NCBI RefSeq assembly: GCF_023242475.1
Contig: NZ_JALJFG010000024.1
Span: 1 to 64,000 of the forward strand
DNA length: 64,000 nt
Reading direction: 5' to 3'
Source of the DNA: Pseudomonas sp. MWU15-20650
GTDB lineage: Bacteria > Pseudomonadota > Gammaproteobacteria > Pseudomonadales > Pseudomonadaceae
The notes beneath the pieces are model-generated. The model did no database searches and was not told the origin of the DNA. It worked only from the letters and a program-made list of their open reading frames with translations. Positions within the stretch are counted from its first letter, which is position 1. Each line of letters begins with the position of its first letter. A program made the position numbers and the translations under genes. This document shows positions 17,399 through 25,066 of this stretch, piece by piece.

Positions 17399-19600
17399 AT
17401 GAATGGATCCACCACGTTTGACCTGCCCATCAGCGGCATGACCTGTGCCAGCTGTGCCGGCCGTGTCGAGCGCGCGCTGGGCAAGGTGCCGGGGGTGCAA
17501 AGCGTCAGCGTCAACCTGGCCAACGAACGCGCCCACGTCGAAGTGTTGGGCCAGTTGGACCCCGCCGTGCTGATCGCCGCCGTCGACAAGGCCGGCTATA
17601 CCGCCACCCTGCCCCAAAGCGAAACGGCGACCGCAACCGATCAAGCCCAGCGCCTGCACCGTGAGCGTTGGTCGCTGGTGCTGGCGATTCTGCTCGCGTT
17701 GCCTCTGGTGCTGCCGATGCTGGTGGAACCTTTCAGCCTGCATTGGATGCTCCCGGCCTGGGTGCAATGGGCCCTGGCCACACCGGTGCAATTTATCTTG
17801 GGTGCGCGCTTCTATATGGCTGCGTGGAACGCCGTGCGGGCAGGCGCCGGCAATATGGACCTGCTGGTGGCCATCGGCACCAGCGCCGGCTATGGCCTGA
17901 GCCTGTATGAATGGCTCACCGCCGCCCCCGGCACAATGCCGCACCTGTACTTCGAAGCCTCAGCGGTGGTGATCGCACTGGTGCTGCTCGGCAAATACCT
18001 GGAAAGCCGCGCCAAACGCCAGACCGCCAGCGCCATCCGTGCCCTTGAGGCCCTGCGTCCGGAGCGCGCCATCCGGGTGAATGAAGGCCGTGAAGAAGAT
18101 GTCGCCATTAACGCCTTGAAGCGGGGTGACCTGGTGCTGGTCAAACCCGGCGAACGCTTCCCGGCGGACGGTGAAGTGGTGGACGGCCAAAGCCATGCCG
18201 ATGAAGCGCTGATCAGCGGCGAAAGCCTGCCGGTGCCGAAACAGCCGGGCGATACGGTCACCGGCGGCGCCATCAACGGCGAAGGTCGCTTGCTGGTACG
18301 CACCCAGGCCCTGGGTGCGCAAAGCGTACTGGCACGGATCATCCGCCTGGTCGAAGACGCCCAGGCCGCCAAGGCACCGATCCAGAAACTGGTGGATAAA
18401 GTCAGCCAAGTGTTCGTACCGACAGTGCTGGTGCTGGCGTTGATTACCCTGGTGGGCTGGTGGCTGTACGGCGCTCCGCTGGAGGCGGCGATCATCAATG
18501 CGGTCTCGGTACTGGTGATCGCCTGCCCTTGCGCCCTGGGCCTGGCCACACCCACTGCGATCATGGCCGGCACGGGCGTGGCAGCGCGCCACGGCATTCT
18601 GATCAAGGATGCTGAAGCATTGGAACGCGCCCATGCCGTGAGCGCCGTGGTGTTCGACAAGACCGGCACCCTCACCTCCGGCGCGCCCAAAATTGCCCAC
18701 TTGGCGGCGCTGGATGGCAATGAGGCCCTGCTGCTGCAACAGGCCGGCGCCTTGCAACGCGGCAGTGAGCACCCGCTGGCCAAGGCCGTGCTGGATGCCT
18801 GCAATGAACAAGGTTTGAACGTGGCCGATGTGAGCGCCAGCCAGGCCCTGACCGGGCGCGGCATTGCCGGCACCCTCGACGGTCGGCAACTGGCGCTGGG
18901 CAATCGGCGTTTGCTGGAAGAAACAGGCTTGAGTGCGGGCGAACTGAGCCATCGCGCCAACGCCTGGGAAGCCGAAGGCCGAACCTTGTCCTGGCTGATC
19001 GAACAAGGTGCGCAACCGCGTGTGCTGGGGTTGTTTGCCTTCGGTGACACCCTCAAGCCAGGCGCACCGGAGGCCGTGCAACAACTCAAGGCGCAACACA
19101 TCAGCAGCCACCTGCTCACGGGTGATAATCGCGGCAGCGCCCGGGTCGTCGCAGAGGCGTTGGGCATCGACGATGTACATGCCGAAGTGTTGCCCGCCGA
19201 AAAAGCCGCCACCGTCGCCGAGTTGAAAAAAACCGGCGTGGTAGCAATGGTCGGCGACGGCATCAACGATGCACCGGCCCTGGCCGCTGCCGATATCGGT
19301 ATCGCCATGGGCGGCGGCACTGACGTGGCCATGCACGCCGCCGGTATCACCTTGATGCGGGGCGACCCACGCCTGGTGCCGGCGGCCCTGGAGATCAGTC
19401 GCAAGACCTACGCGAAAATTCGCCAGAACCTGTTCTGGGCCTTTGTGTACAACTTGATCGGTATTCCCCTGGCCGCATTCGGCTTGCTCAACCCCGTACT
19501 CGCGGGCGCGGCCATGGCCTTGTCGAGTGTCAGCGTGGTGAGCAATGCCCTGCTGTTGAAAACCTGGAAACCCAAGGACCTGGAGGATCAACGTCCATGA
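17399..19600 (+). CDS. copA: Cu(I)-exporting P1B-type ATPase CopA
   Basis: A 733-residue P1B ATPase that pumps Cu(I) out of the cytoplasm. It has one N-terminal metal-binding domain (MTCASC near residue 15), the membrane metal site CPC (Cys376-Pro-Cys378), the phosphorylated aspartate in DKTGT (Asp420) and the hinge GDGINDAPAL. With one metal domain it is at the short end of the family. I chose the ATG at 17399 because GGAGG lies before it. The stop overlaps the cueR start by four bases (ATGA), so the two are translationally coupled. Confidence 0.96.
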   Translation: MNGSTTFDLPISGMTCASCAGRVERALGKVPGVQSVSVNLANERAHVEVLGQLDPAVLIAAVDKAGYTATLPQSETATATDQAQRLHRERWSLVLAILLALPLVLPMLVEPFSLHWMLPAWVQWALATPVQFILGARFYMAAWNAVRAGAGNMDLLVAIGTSAGYGLSLYEWLTAAPGTMPHLYFEASAVVIALVLLGKYLESRAKRQTASAIRALEALRPERAIRVNEGREEDVAINALKRGDLVLVKPGERFPADGEVVDGQSHADEALISGESLPVPKQPGDTVTGGAINGEGRLLVRTQALGAQSVLARIIRLVEDAQAAKAPIQKLVDKVSQVFVPTVLVLALITLVGWWLYGAPLEAAIINAVSVLVIACPCALGLATPTAIMAGTGVAARHGILIKDAEALERAHAVSAVVFDKTGTLTSGAPKIAHLAALDGNEALLLQQAGALQRGSEHPLAKAVLDACNEQGLNVADVSASQALTGRGIAGTLDGRQLALGNRRLLEETGLSAGELSHRANAWEAEGRTLSWLIEQGAQPRVLGLFAFGDTLKPGAPEAVQQLKAQHISSHLLTGDNRGSARVVAEALGIDDVHAEVLPAEKAATVAELKKTGVVAMVGDGINDAPALAAADIGIAMGGGTDVAMHAAGITLMRGDPRLVPAALEISRKTYAKIRQNLFWAFVYNLIGIPLAAFGLLNPVLAGAAMALSSVSVVSNALLLKTWKPKDLEDQRP

Positions 19601-19998
19601 ACATCGGCCAAGCCGCACGCTCCAGCGGGCTGAGCGCAAAGATGATTCGCTACTACGAGTCCATCGGCCTGCTCAAGGCAGCCCCTCGCACCGACAGTGG
19701 CTATCGCGTGTACGGCCCCGACGACCTGCACACCCTGGCGTTTATCAAACGCTCGCGGGACCTGGGGTTTTCATTGGAAGAAGTCGGCAAGTTGCTGACC
19801 CTGTGGCAAGACCGGCAGCGGGCCAGCGCCGATGTAAAAGCCTTGGCGCGCCAGCATATCGAGGAGCTGAACCAGAAGATTCTGGAGCTTGGGCAATTGC
19901 GCGATACGTTGCAGGATCTGGTAGAGCACTGCCAGGGCGATCATCGGCCCGATTGTCCGATTCTCAAGGAGTTGGCGTCGGGGAACTGCTGTGCCTGA
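19597..19998 (+). CDS. cueR: Copper-responsive MerR-family regulator CueR
   Basis: A 133-residue MerR regulator. The DNA-binding domain covers residues 1-70 (MNIGQAARSSGLSAKMIRYY), then a dimer helix, and the Cu(I) loop is CQGDHRPDC, the C-x7-C spacing of CueR. A further CC pair lies at the extreme C-terminus. The gene overlaps copA by four bases. Two matching operators are visible upstream of copZ and copA, so CueR probably controls its own operon. Confidence 0.94.
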   Translation: MNIGQAARSSGLSAKMIRYYESIGLLKAAPRTDSGYRVYGPDDLHTLAFIKRSRDLGFSLEEVGKLLTLWQDRQRASADVKALARQHIEELNQKILELGQLRDTLQDLVEHCQGDHRPDCPILKELASGNCCA

Positions 19999-20022
19999 TG
20001 CTCTGGCTCGATACACACAATC

Positions 20023-20118
20023 CAAATGTGGGGGGCTTGCTCCCGATGGCGGTGGTTCAGTTAAAGATCCTGAAACTGACACACTGCTATCGGGAGCAAG
20101 CCCCCTCCCACATTTTTA
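20023..20118. repeat. REPIN: inverted pair of REP elements
   Basis: Two REP units face each other: AATGTGGGGGGCTTGCTCCC (from 20025) and its near mirror image GGGAGCAAGCCCCCTCCCAC (from 20092), with about 50 bases between. Together they fill the gap between convergent cueR and the RIO kinase gene. The same family occurs at 48181 and 56588. REPINs of this form are moved by RAYT transposases; none is encoded in the window. Confidence 0.85.
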
Positions 20119-20136
20119 ACCTCATCTATCCTGAGA

Positions 20137-21036
20137 TCACTGCATCCAAGGCGGAGGCGGTGGCTCGTCCGGCACTTTGCTCGGTGGCGCATCATCGGCC
20201 GCACGAATCGCCTGGCGGCGCTCTTCATCCAGCCGCGCCGCTTCGATCTCGCGGATCACACCGCCCACATCCGCCAGTTCTTCCGGCTCGTCGAACTCGC
20301 CAGTCAGGAGGCTGGCCGGGTGCAACGTGCCGGCTTCGTACAACGCCCACATCTCTTTGGCGTACTTGGTCTTCTTCAACTCCGGGGCAAAGCGCCCGAA
20401 GTAGGAAGCCATGTTACCCACATCCCGCTCCAGCATGCTGAATGCGTGGTTGTTACCCGCCGCATCCACCGCCTGGGGCAGGTCGATGATCACAGGGCCC
20501 GTCGGTGTGAGCAGTACGTTGAACTCGGACAAGTCACCGTGCACCAAGCCGGTACACAGCATCAGTACGATCTGGGAGATCAGGAAGGCGTGGTATTCGC
20601 GCGCCTGGTCCGGGTCCAGTACCACGTCATTCAAACGCGGCGCCGCATCACCGTACTCGTCAGCCACCAGTTCCATCAGCAGCACGCCTTCCAGGAAGTC
20701 GAACGGCTGGGGCACACGAACGCCCGCACCGGCCAGACGGAACAACGCCGCTACTTCGGCGTTCTGCCAGGCATCTTCGGTTTCTTTCTTGCCGAACTTG
20801 GAGCCCTTGGCCATAGCCCGGGCCTGGCGGCTGTTCCGGACCTTACGGCCTTCCTGGTATTCGGACGCCTGACGAAAACTTCGTTTGTTCGCCTCCTTGT
20901 AAACCTTGGCGCAACGCAGTTCGTTGCCGCAGCGCACCACATAAACAGCTGCTTCTTTACCACTCATGAGTGGGCGCAGCACTTCGTCGACCAGACCGTC
21001 TTCGATCAGGGGTTCAATGCGTTTAGGAGTCTTCAT
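20137..21036 (-). CDS. RIO-family serine protein kinase
   Basis: A 299-residue RIO1-like kinase. The phosphate loop region reads GKEAAVYVVRC with the ATP lysine in CAKVYKE. The catalytic loop is HGDLSEFNVLL and the metal aspartate is in VIIDLPQAVD. The last 35 residues are proline-rich (PPSKVPDEPPPPPW). Bacterial RIO kinases have unclear targets; archaeal and eukaryotic ones act in ribosome assembly. It stands alone, with a promoter gap before the ATG at 21036 that faces no partner gene. Confidence 0.88.
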   Translation of the reverse strand: MKTPKRIEPLIEDGLVDEVLRPLMSGKEAAVYVVRCGNELRCAKVYKEANKRSFRQASEYQEGRKVRNSRQARAMAKGSKFGKKETEDAWQNAEVAALFRLAGAGVRVPQPFDFLEGVLLMELVADEYGDAAPRLNDVVLDPDQAREYHAFLISQIVLMLCTGLVHGDLSEFNVLLTPTGPVIIDLPQAVDAAGNNHAFSMLERDVGNMASYFGRFAPELKKTKYAKEMWALYEAGTLHPASLLTGEFDEPEELADVGGVIREIEAARLDEERRQAIRAADDAPPSKVPDEPPPPPWMQ

Positions 21037-21170
21037 CAGCTTTTATTGTGGGTCCTGTATTACCAAACACGCGTGTGGCACTCGTTATACGGCAATCGGC
21101 TCGCCGGTGGGAGGGGCTACCGACCTCTGACCACCCAAGAATGCATCTAATAGGCCAATTTTCCTGAAAT

Positions 21171-22448
21171 TCAACGCTCGATGATCGCCGTTACCCCTTG
21201 CCCACCCGCGGCGCAGATCGATATCAGCCCACGCCCCTTGCCTGCTGCAAACAATAGCTTGGCCAGGTTGGCGACAATACGCCCACCGGTCGCGGCAAAC
21301 GGATGCCCCGCCGCCAGGGAACTGCCCTTGACGTTGAGCCGGCTACGGTCGATGGCGCCCAACGGCGCGTCCAACCCCAGGCGCGTCTTGCAGTAGTCTG
21401 CATCTTCCCAAGCCTTGAGCGTGCACAACACTTGGGCAGCAAAAGCCTCATGGATCTCGTAGTAATCGAAGTCCTGCAGTGTCAGACCGTTCCTGGCCAG
21501 CAAGCGCGGTACCGCATACACCGGTGCCATCAAGAGACCTTCGGCACCGTTGACGAAATCCACTGCCGCCGCTTCGCCGTCCCGCAGGTACGCCAGGATC
21601 GGCAAGCCACGCTCCTTGGCCCATGCCTCACTGCCCAGCAGCACCAGCGATGCACCATCGGTGAGCGGTGTGGAGTTACCGGCAGTGAGCGTGCCCTTTT
21701 CACTGTGCTCGAAGGCAGGCTTGAGGCTGGCGAGTTTTTCCAGGGTCAGATCGGGGCGCAGGTTATTGTCACGCGTCAGGCCGAGAAACGGCGTGAGCAA
21801 ATCGTTGTGCCAACCCTCGGCGTAGGACGCTGCCATTTTCTGATGGCTTTCCAGGGCCAACCGGTCCTGGTCGGCACGGGGAATATGCCAAGTCTGCGCC
21901 ATCAATTCGCAGTGCTGGCCCATGGACAAACCGGTGCGGGGTTCGCCGTTGCGCGGCAGCTCCGGCTTGAGGTGATGGGGACGAAGTTGTAACAGGAGTT
22001 TTAATTTATCCGCCAGGGACTTGCTGCGGTTGGCTTGCAGCAAGATCTGGCGCAACCCTTCATTCACACCAATCGGGGCATCGGAGGTGGTATCCACCCC
22101 TCCGGCAATCCCGCATTCAATCTGGCCCAGGGCAATCTTGTTGGCCACCAGCAAAGCCGCCTCAAGCCCGGTGCCGCAGGCTTGCTGGATGTCATACGCC
22201 GGGGTTTGCGGTGACAGGCGCGAGCCTAGCACGCATTCACGGGTCAGGTTGAAGTCGCGCGAATGCTTGAGCACCGCGCCGGCAGCCACCTCGCCCATGC
22301 GTAGGCCATGCAGGTTGTAGCGCTCGATCAGGCCCTCCAGTGCAGCCGTCAGCATCGCCTGGTTACTCGCCGTGGCGTACGGGCCATTGGAGCGGGCGAA
22401 AGGAATGCGATTACCGCCAATGATCGCGACACGGCGCAATTGAGTCAT
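21171..22448 (-). CDS. Acetyl-CoA acetyltransferase / 3-ketoacyl-CoA thiolase (FadI-like)
   Basis: A 425-residue thiolase. The nucleophilic cysteine is in QQACGTGLEAALL (near residue 93), the histidine in EIHEAFAAQVL and the second cysteine in ISICAAGGQGVTAI. Both ends match FadI-type enzymes. I chose the ATG at 22448 (homologues begin MTQLRRVAI-like) over the one at 22484. It diverges from a FabG/MaoC gene pair, and the three would make a partial cycle for beta-ketoacyl-CoA: thiolysis or condensation, reduction and hydration. PAO1 has a similar thiolase-SDR arrangement near cueR. Confidence 0.9.
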   Translation of the reverse strand: MTQLRRVAIIGGNRIPFARSNGPYATASNQAMLTAALEGLIERYNLHGLRMGEVAAGAVLKHSRDFNLTRECVLGSRLSPQTPAYDIQQACGTGLEAALLVANKIALGQIECGIAGGVDTTSDAPIGVNEGLRQILLQANRSKSLADKLKLLLQLRPHHLKPELPRNGEPRTGLSMGQHCELMAQTWHIPRADQDRLALESHQKMAASYAEGWHNDLLTPFLGLTRDNNLRPDLTLEKLASLKPAFEHSEKGTLTAGNSTPLTDGASLVLLGSEAWAKERGLPILAYLRDGEAAAVDFVNGAEGLLMAPVYAVPRLLARNGLTLQDFDYYEIHEAFAAQVLCTLKAWEDADYCKTRLGLDAPLGAIDRSRLNVKGSSLAAGHPFAATGGRIVANLAKLLFAAGKGRGLISICAAGGQGVTAIIER

Positions 22449-22561
22449 GGAAAGCTCCCTGTAGTTTGTGGGTGGAATCATCAAGCCTAGCCTAGGCTGA
22501 TCGAACGACTACCGCCCCGGGGTGGTCAACCCTTTGAACCCCAGCCTTCGGAGAGCGTTCC

Positions 22562-23914
22562 ATGTCTGACCGTTATATCGACTTCGCCAACTCAAGCCTC
22601 GGCCATCGTCTGGTCGCCGCCATTGGCCTGCCGTCGCCGGTACGCCTGGAACGCTGGCAGGCCGGACGCCTGCGCCCGGTCGAAGGCGCACTGTTACTGG
22701 GCGGCGGCACACTGGCGGCCAAGGTGCTGGCATTCGCCAATAGACTCACCGACGCCGTTTACAGCTACGGCCCCGACCCCTTGACGGCACCCGCCTGGAT
22801 TCCCGGGCACGGCCCCAAACTCAAGGCCGTGGTGTTCGACGCCAGTGCCTTGCAACACACCGATCAGCTCAAGCAACTGCGCGAGTTCTTCCAGCCGCTG
22901 CTGAAAAACCTCGACCACAGTGCGCACCTGGTGATCCTCGGCCGTGCGCCGGAAAGCCTCGGCGATCCCTTTGCGGCCAGCGCCCAGCGTGCCCTGGAGG
23001 GTTTCAGCCGTTCTCTGGCCAAGGAGTTGCGAAGCGGCGGCGTGTTGCAATTGCTCTACGTAGGTGAGGGTGCTGAGGATCAACTGGAAGGAGCGCTGCG
23101 GTTTTTCCTGTCGCCCAAAAGCGCTTACATCTCGGGCCAAGTGATTCGCCTCACAGCCTGCGACACTCCCGTCTCGGACTGGACTCGCCCTCTGGCGGGA
23201 CGCAAGGCCCTGGTCACCGGTGCCGCCCGCGGGATTGGTGCATCCATCGCCGAAACCCTCGCCCGCGACGGTGCCGATGTGATCCTGCTCGATGTGCCCC
23301 AGGCCAAGGCTGACCTTGAAGCCCTGGCCGCGCGCCTGAATGCACGCACGGTGGTGCTGGATATCTGCGCCGACGACGCCGCTGGCCAACTGATCGAGCA
23401 TCTGCCGGAGGGTCTCGACATTCTGGTGCACAACGCCGGTATCACCCGCGACAAAACCCTGGCCAACATGACCCCGGAATACTGGGACGCCGTGCTGGCC
23501 GTCAACCTCAATGCCCCACAAGTGCTGACCAAGGCCCTGCTCGACAGCGGCACCCTGCACGACAACGCGCGTGTGGTGCTACTGGCGTCCATCAGTGGCA
23601 TCGCCGGTAATCGCGGGCAGACCAACTACGCCGCGAGCAAGGCCGGCTTGATCGGCCTTGCCCAGGCATGGGCGCCGTTGCTGAAGGAACGTGGGATCAG
23701 CATCAATGCCGTGGCGCCCGGTTTTATCGAAACCCAGATGACCGCGCATATCCCATTCGCCCTGCGTGAGGCCGGGCGGCGCATGAGTTCATTGGGCCAA
23801 GGGGGCTTGCCGCAGGACGTGGCCGAGGCAGTGGCCTGGCTCAGTCAACCAGGTTCCGGCGCCGTGAGCGGCCAGGCGCTGCGAGTGTGTGGGCAAAGTC
23901 TTTTAGGAGCGTAA
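22562..23914 (+). CDS. Two-domain (high-molecular-weight) 3-ketoacyl reductase, FabG-like
   Basis: A 450-residue SDR, nearly twice the usual 245. The C-terminal half (from residue 210) is a normal FabG: LVTGAARGIGASIAETLARD, HNAGITRDKTLANMT, then YAASKAG with upstream serine. The N-terminal 200 residues form a second, degenerate Rossmann-like domain without a nucleotide loop. This fits the high-molecular-weight FabG type known from Mycobacterium FabG4, which reduces 3-ketoacyl-CoA. A ribosome site GGAGAG precedes the ATG. The MaoC gene starts 2 bases after its stop, so they are an operon. Confidence 0.9.
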   Translation: MSDRYIDFANSSLGHRLVAAIGLPSPVRLERWQAGRLRPVEGALLLGGGTLAAKVLAFANRLTDAVYSYGPDPLTAPAWIPGHGPKLKAVVFDASALQHTDQLKQLREFFQPLLKNLDHSAHLVILGRAPESLGDPFAASAQRALEGFSRSLAKELRSGGVLQLLYVGEGAEDQLEGALRFFLSPKSAYISGQVIRLTACDTPVSDWTRPLAGRKALVTGAARGIGASIAETLARDGADVILLDVPQAKADLEALAARLNARTVVLDICADDAAGQLIEHLPEGLDILVHNAGITRDKTLANMTPEYWDAVLAVNLNAPQVLTKALLDSGTLHDNARVVLLASISGIAGNRGQTNYAASKAGLIGLAQAWAPLLKERGISINAVAPGFIETQMTAHIPFALREAGRRMSSLGQGGLPQDVAEAVAWLSQPGSGAVSGQALRVCGQSLLGA

Positions 23915-23916
23915 GC

Positions 23917-24765
23917 ATGCAATGGCAGACGTTAGACCGCACACCGTTTCTAGCACCGCTGTACTGGCGCGCGGCGCTTAAACGCAAGATCACCGGCAGC
24001 ACATTGCCCGAACAGGGGTTGCGCTGCCGGGCCAGCGTCGACCCCAAGGCTGTCGCGGCCTATCGCAAGGTCTGTGGCTTTGCCGAGGGGCCCATGCTGC
24101 CGGCCACTTATCCACACGTCCTGGCGTTCGGCCTGCAACTGCAACTGCTGACCGCCAAGACGTTTCCGTTCCCACTGTTAGGGCTGATCCACCTGAGCAA
24201 CCGCATCCGTATTCATCGCCCCTTGGGCAGCGTAAGTGACCTGACCATCGGGGTGTACGCGCACAACCTCAAGCCTCATGCAAAAGGCGCGACCTTTGAG
24301 ATAGTCACCGTCGTCGAGGATAGCCTGGGCCTGCTATGGGAAGCCCAGAGCCAGATGCTGTGCCGTGGCGTGACACTGGAAGGCACGACAGCAGACGACA
24401 CACGACAACCCCCGCCGCCACTCAGTGAACTGACACGCTGGACAGCGCCGGCCAATATCGGCCGGCGCTACGCCCGAGTGTCCGGCGATTACAACCCGAT
24501 CCACCTGAGCGCACTGACGGCCAAGTTATTTGGCTTCCCACAAGCGATCGCCCACGGGCTGTGGAACAAGGCTCGTACTCTCGCGGCCATGGGTGAGCAT
24601 CTGCCTGTCGCCAATGTTGAAATCGAAGTGGAGTTCAAGAAGCCTGTCCGCCTGCCCAGCGAAGTGAGTTTACTTTGCAGTGCCCCTGGCTCCAGTGGCG
24701 AGTTACTGTTGAAGGGGTCAGGGGATATTCAACATATGCTCGGAAAGTGGCAACCGCTCACCTGA
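23917..24765 (+). CDS. MaoC-like (R)-specific enoyl-CoA hydratase/dehydratase
   Basis: A 282-residue double hot-dog protein. The hydratase-2 motif is seen as GDYNPIHLSALTAKLFGFPQ (Asp and His catalytic) followed by AIAHGLW. The N-terminal half is a second, degenerate hot-dog fold. I chose the ATG at 23917, two bases past the FabG stop, over one overlapping that gene. With the reductase it would convert 3-ketoacyl to enoyl thioesters or the reverse. An intrinsic terminator follows at 24806. Confidence 0.88.
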   Translation: MQWQTLDRTPFLAPLYWRAALKRKITGSTLPEQGLRCRASVDPKAVAAYRKVCGFAEGPMLPATYPHVLAFGLQLQLLTAKTFPFPLLGLIHLSNRIRIHRPLGSVSDLTIGVYAHNLKPHAKGATFEIVTVVEDSLGLLWEAQSQMLCRGVTLEGTTADDTRQPPPPLSELTRWTAPANIGRRYARVSGDYNPIHLSALTAKLFGFPQAIAHGLWNKARTLAAMGEHLPVANVEIEVEFKKPVRLPSEVSLLCSAPGSSGELLLKGSGDIQHMLGKWQPLT

Positions 24766-24805
24766 TACAGGCTGATTAATTGTATATATACACCTTAAGT
24801 TATAG

Positions 24806-24831
24806 CGGACCGACCAAGGTCCGTTTTTTAT
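24806..24831 (+). terminator. Intrinsic terminator after the FabG-MaoC operon
   Basis: The stem CGGACC (24806-24811) with GGTCCG (24818-24823) has a 6-base loop and is followed directly by TTTTTTATT. It is a clean rho-independent terminator. Confidence 0.85.
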
Positions 24832-24900
24832 TCAACCTGCTGATTAGCATCAAATAAATATTCCTTGATAGTTCCCACCTACACCCTTGGCATTAGTCAT

Positions 24901-24929
24901 TTAGCCGCCCCACCCGCTGTGTATATAAA
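24901..24929 (+). promoter_or_regulatory. Candidate promoter of the Gly-rich lipoprotein gene
   Basis: TTAGCC (24901-24906), a 17-base spacer and TATAAA (24924-24929) fit a sigma-70 promoter with a poor -35. It would leave a leader of about 130 bases before the ATG at 25067. The rest of the 300-base gap 24766-25066 holds the terminator at 24806 and AT-rich sequence with no other recognisable element. Confidence 0.35.
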
Positions 24930-25066
24930 TCGTTAATACCAAGTTGAGCGTTGCGGGAAAAAGTGCCTGGGTCTGTGATAGCCACACGGACAAACGTATC
25001 GCTATCCGCAGAAATAGCGAATGTTTGAAAACAACCAAGGTTGTACCAGGTGCAAGGAACTCAATC

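Noticed and set aside
17960..19639. Long reverse-strand frames opposite copA (559 and 504 codons)
   Set aside because: CopA motifs occupy the plus strand from end to end; the antisense translations are unstructured and biased.
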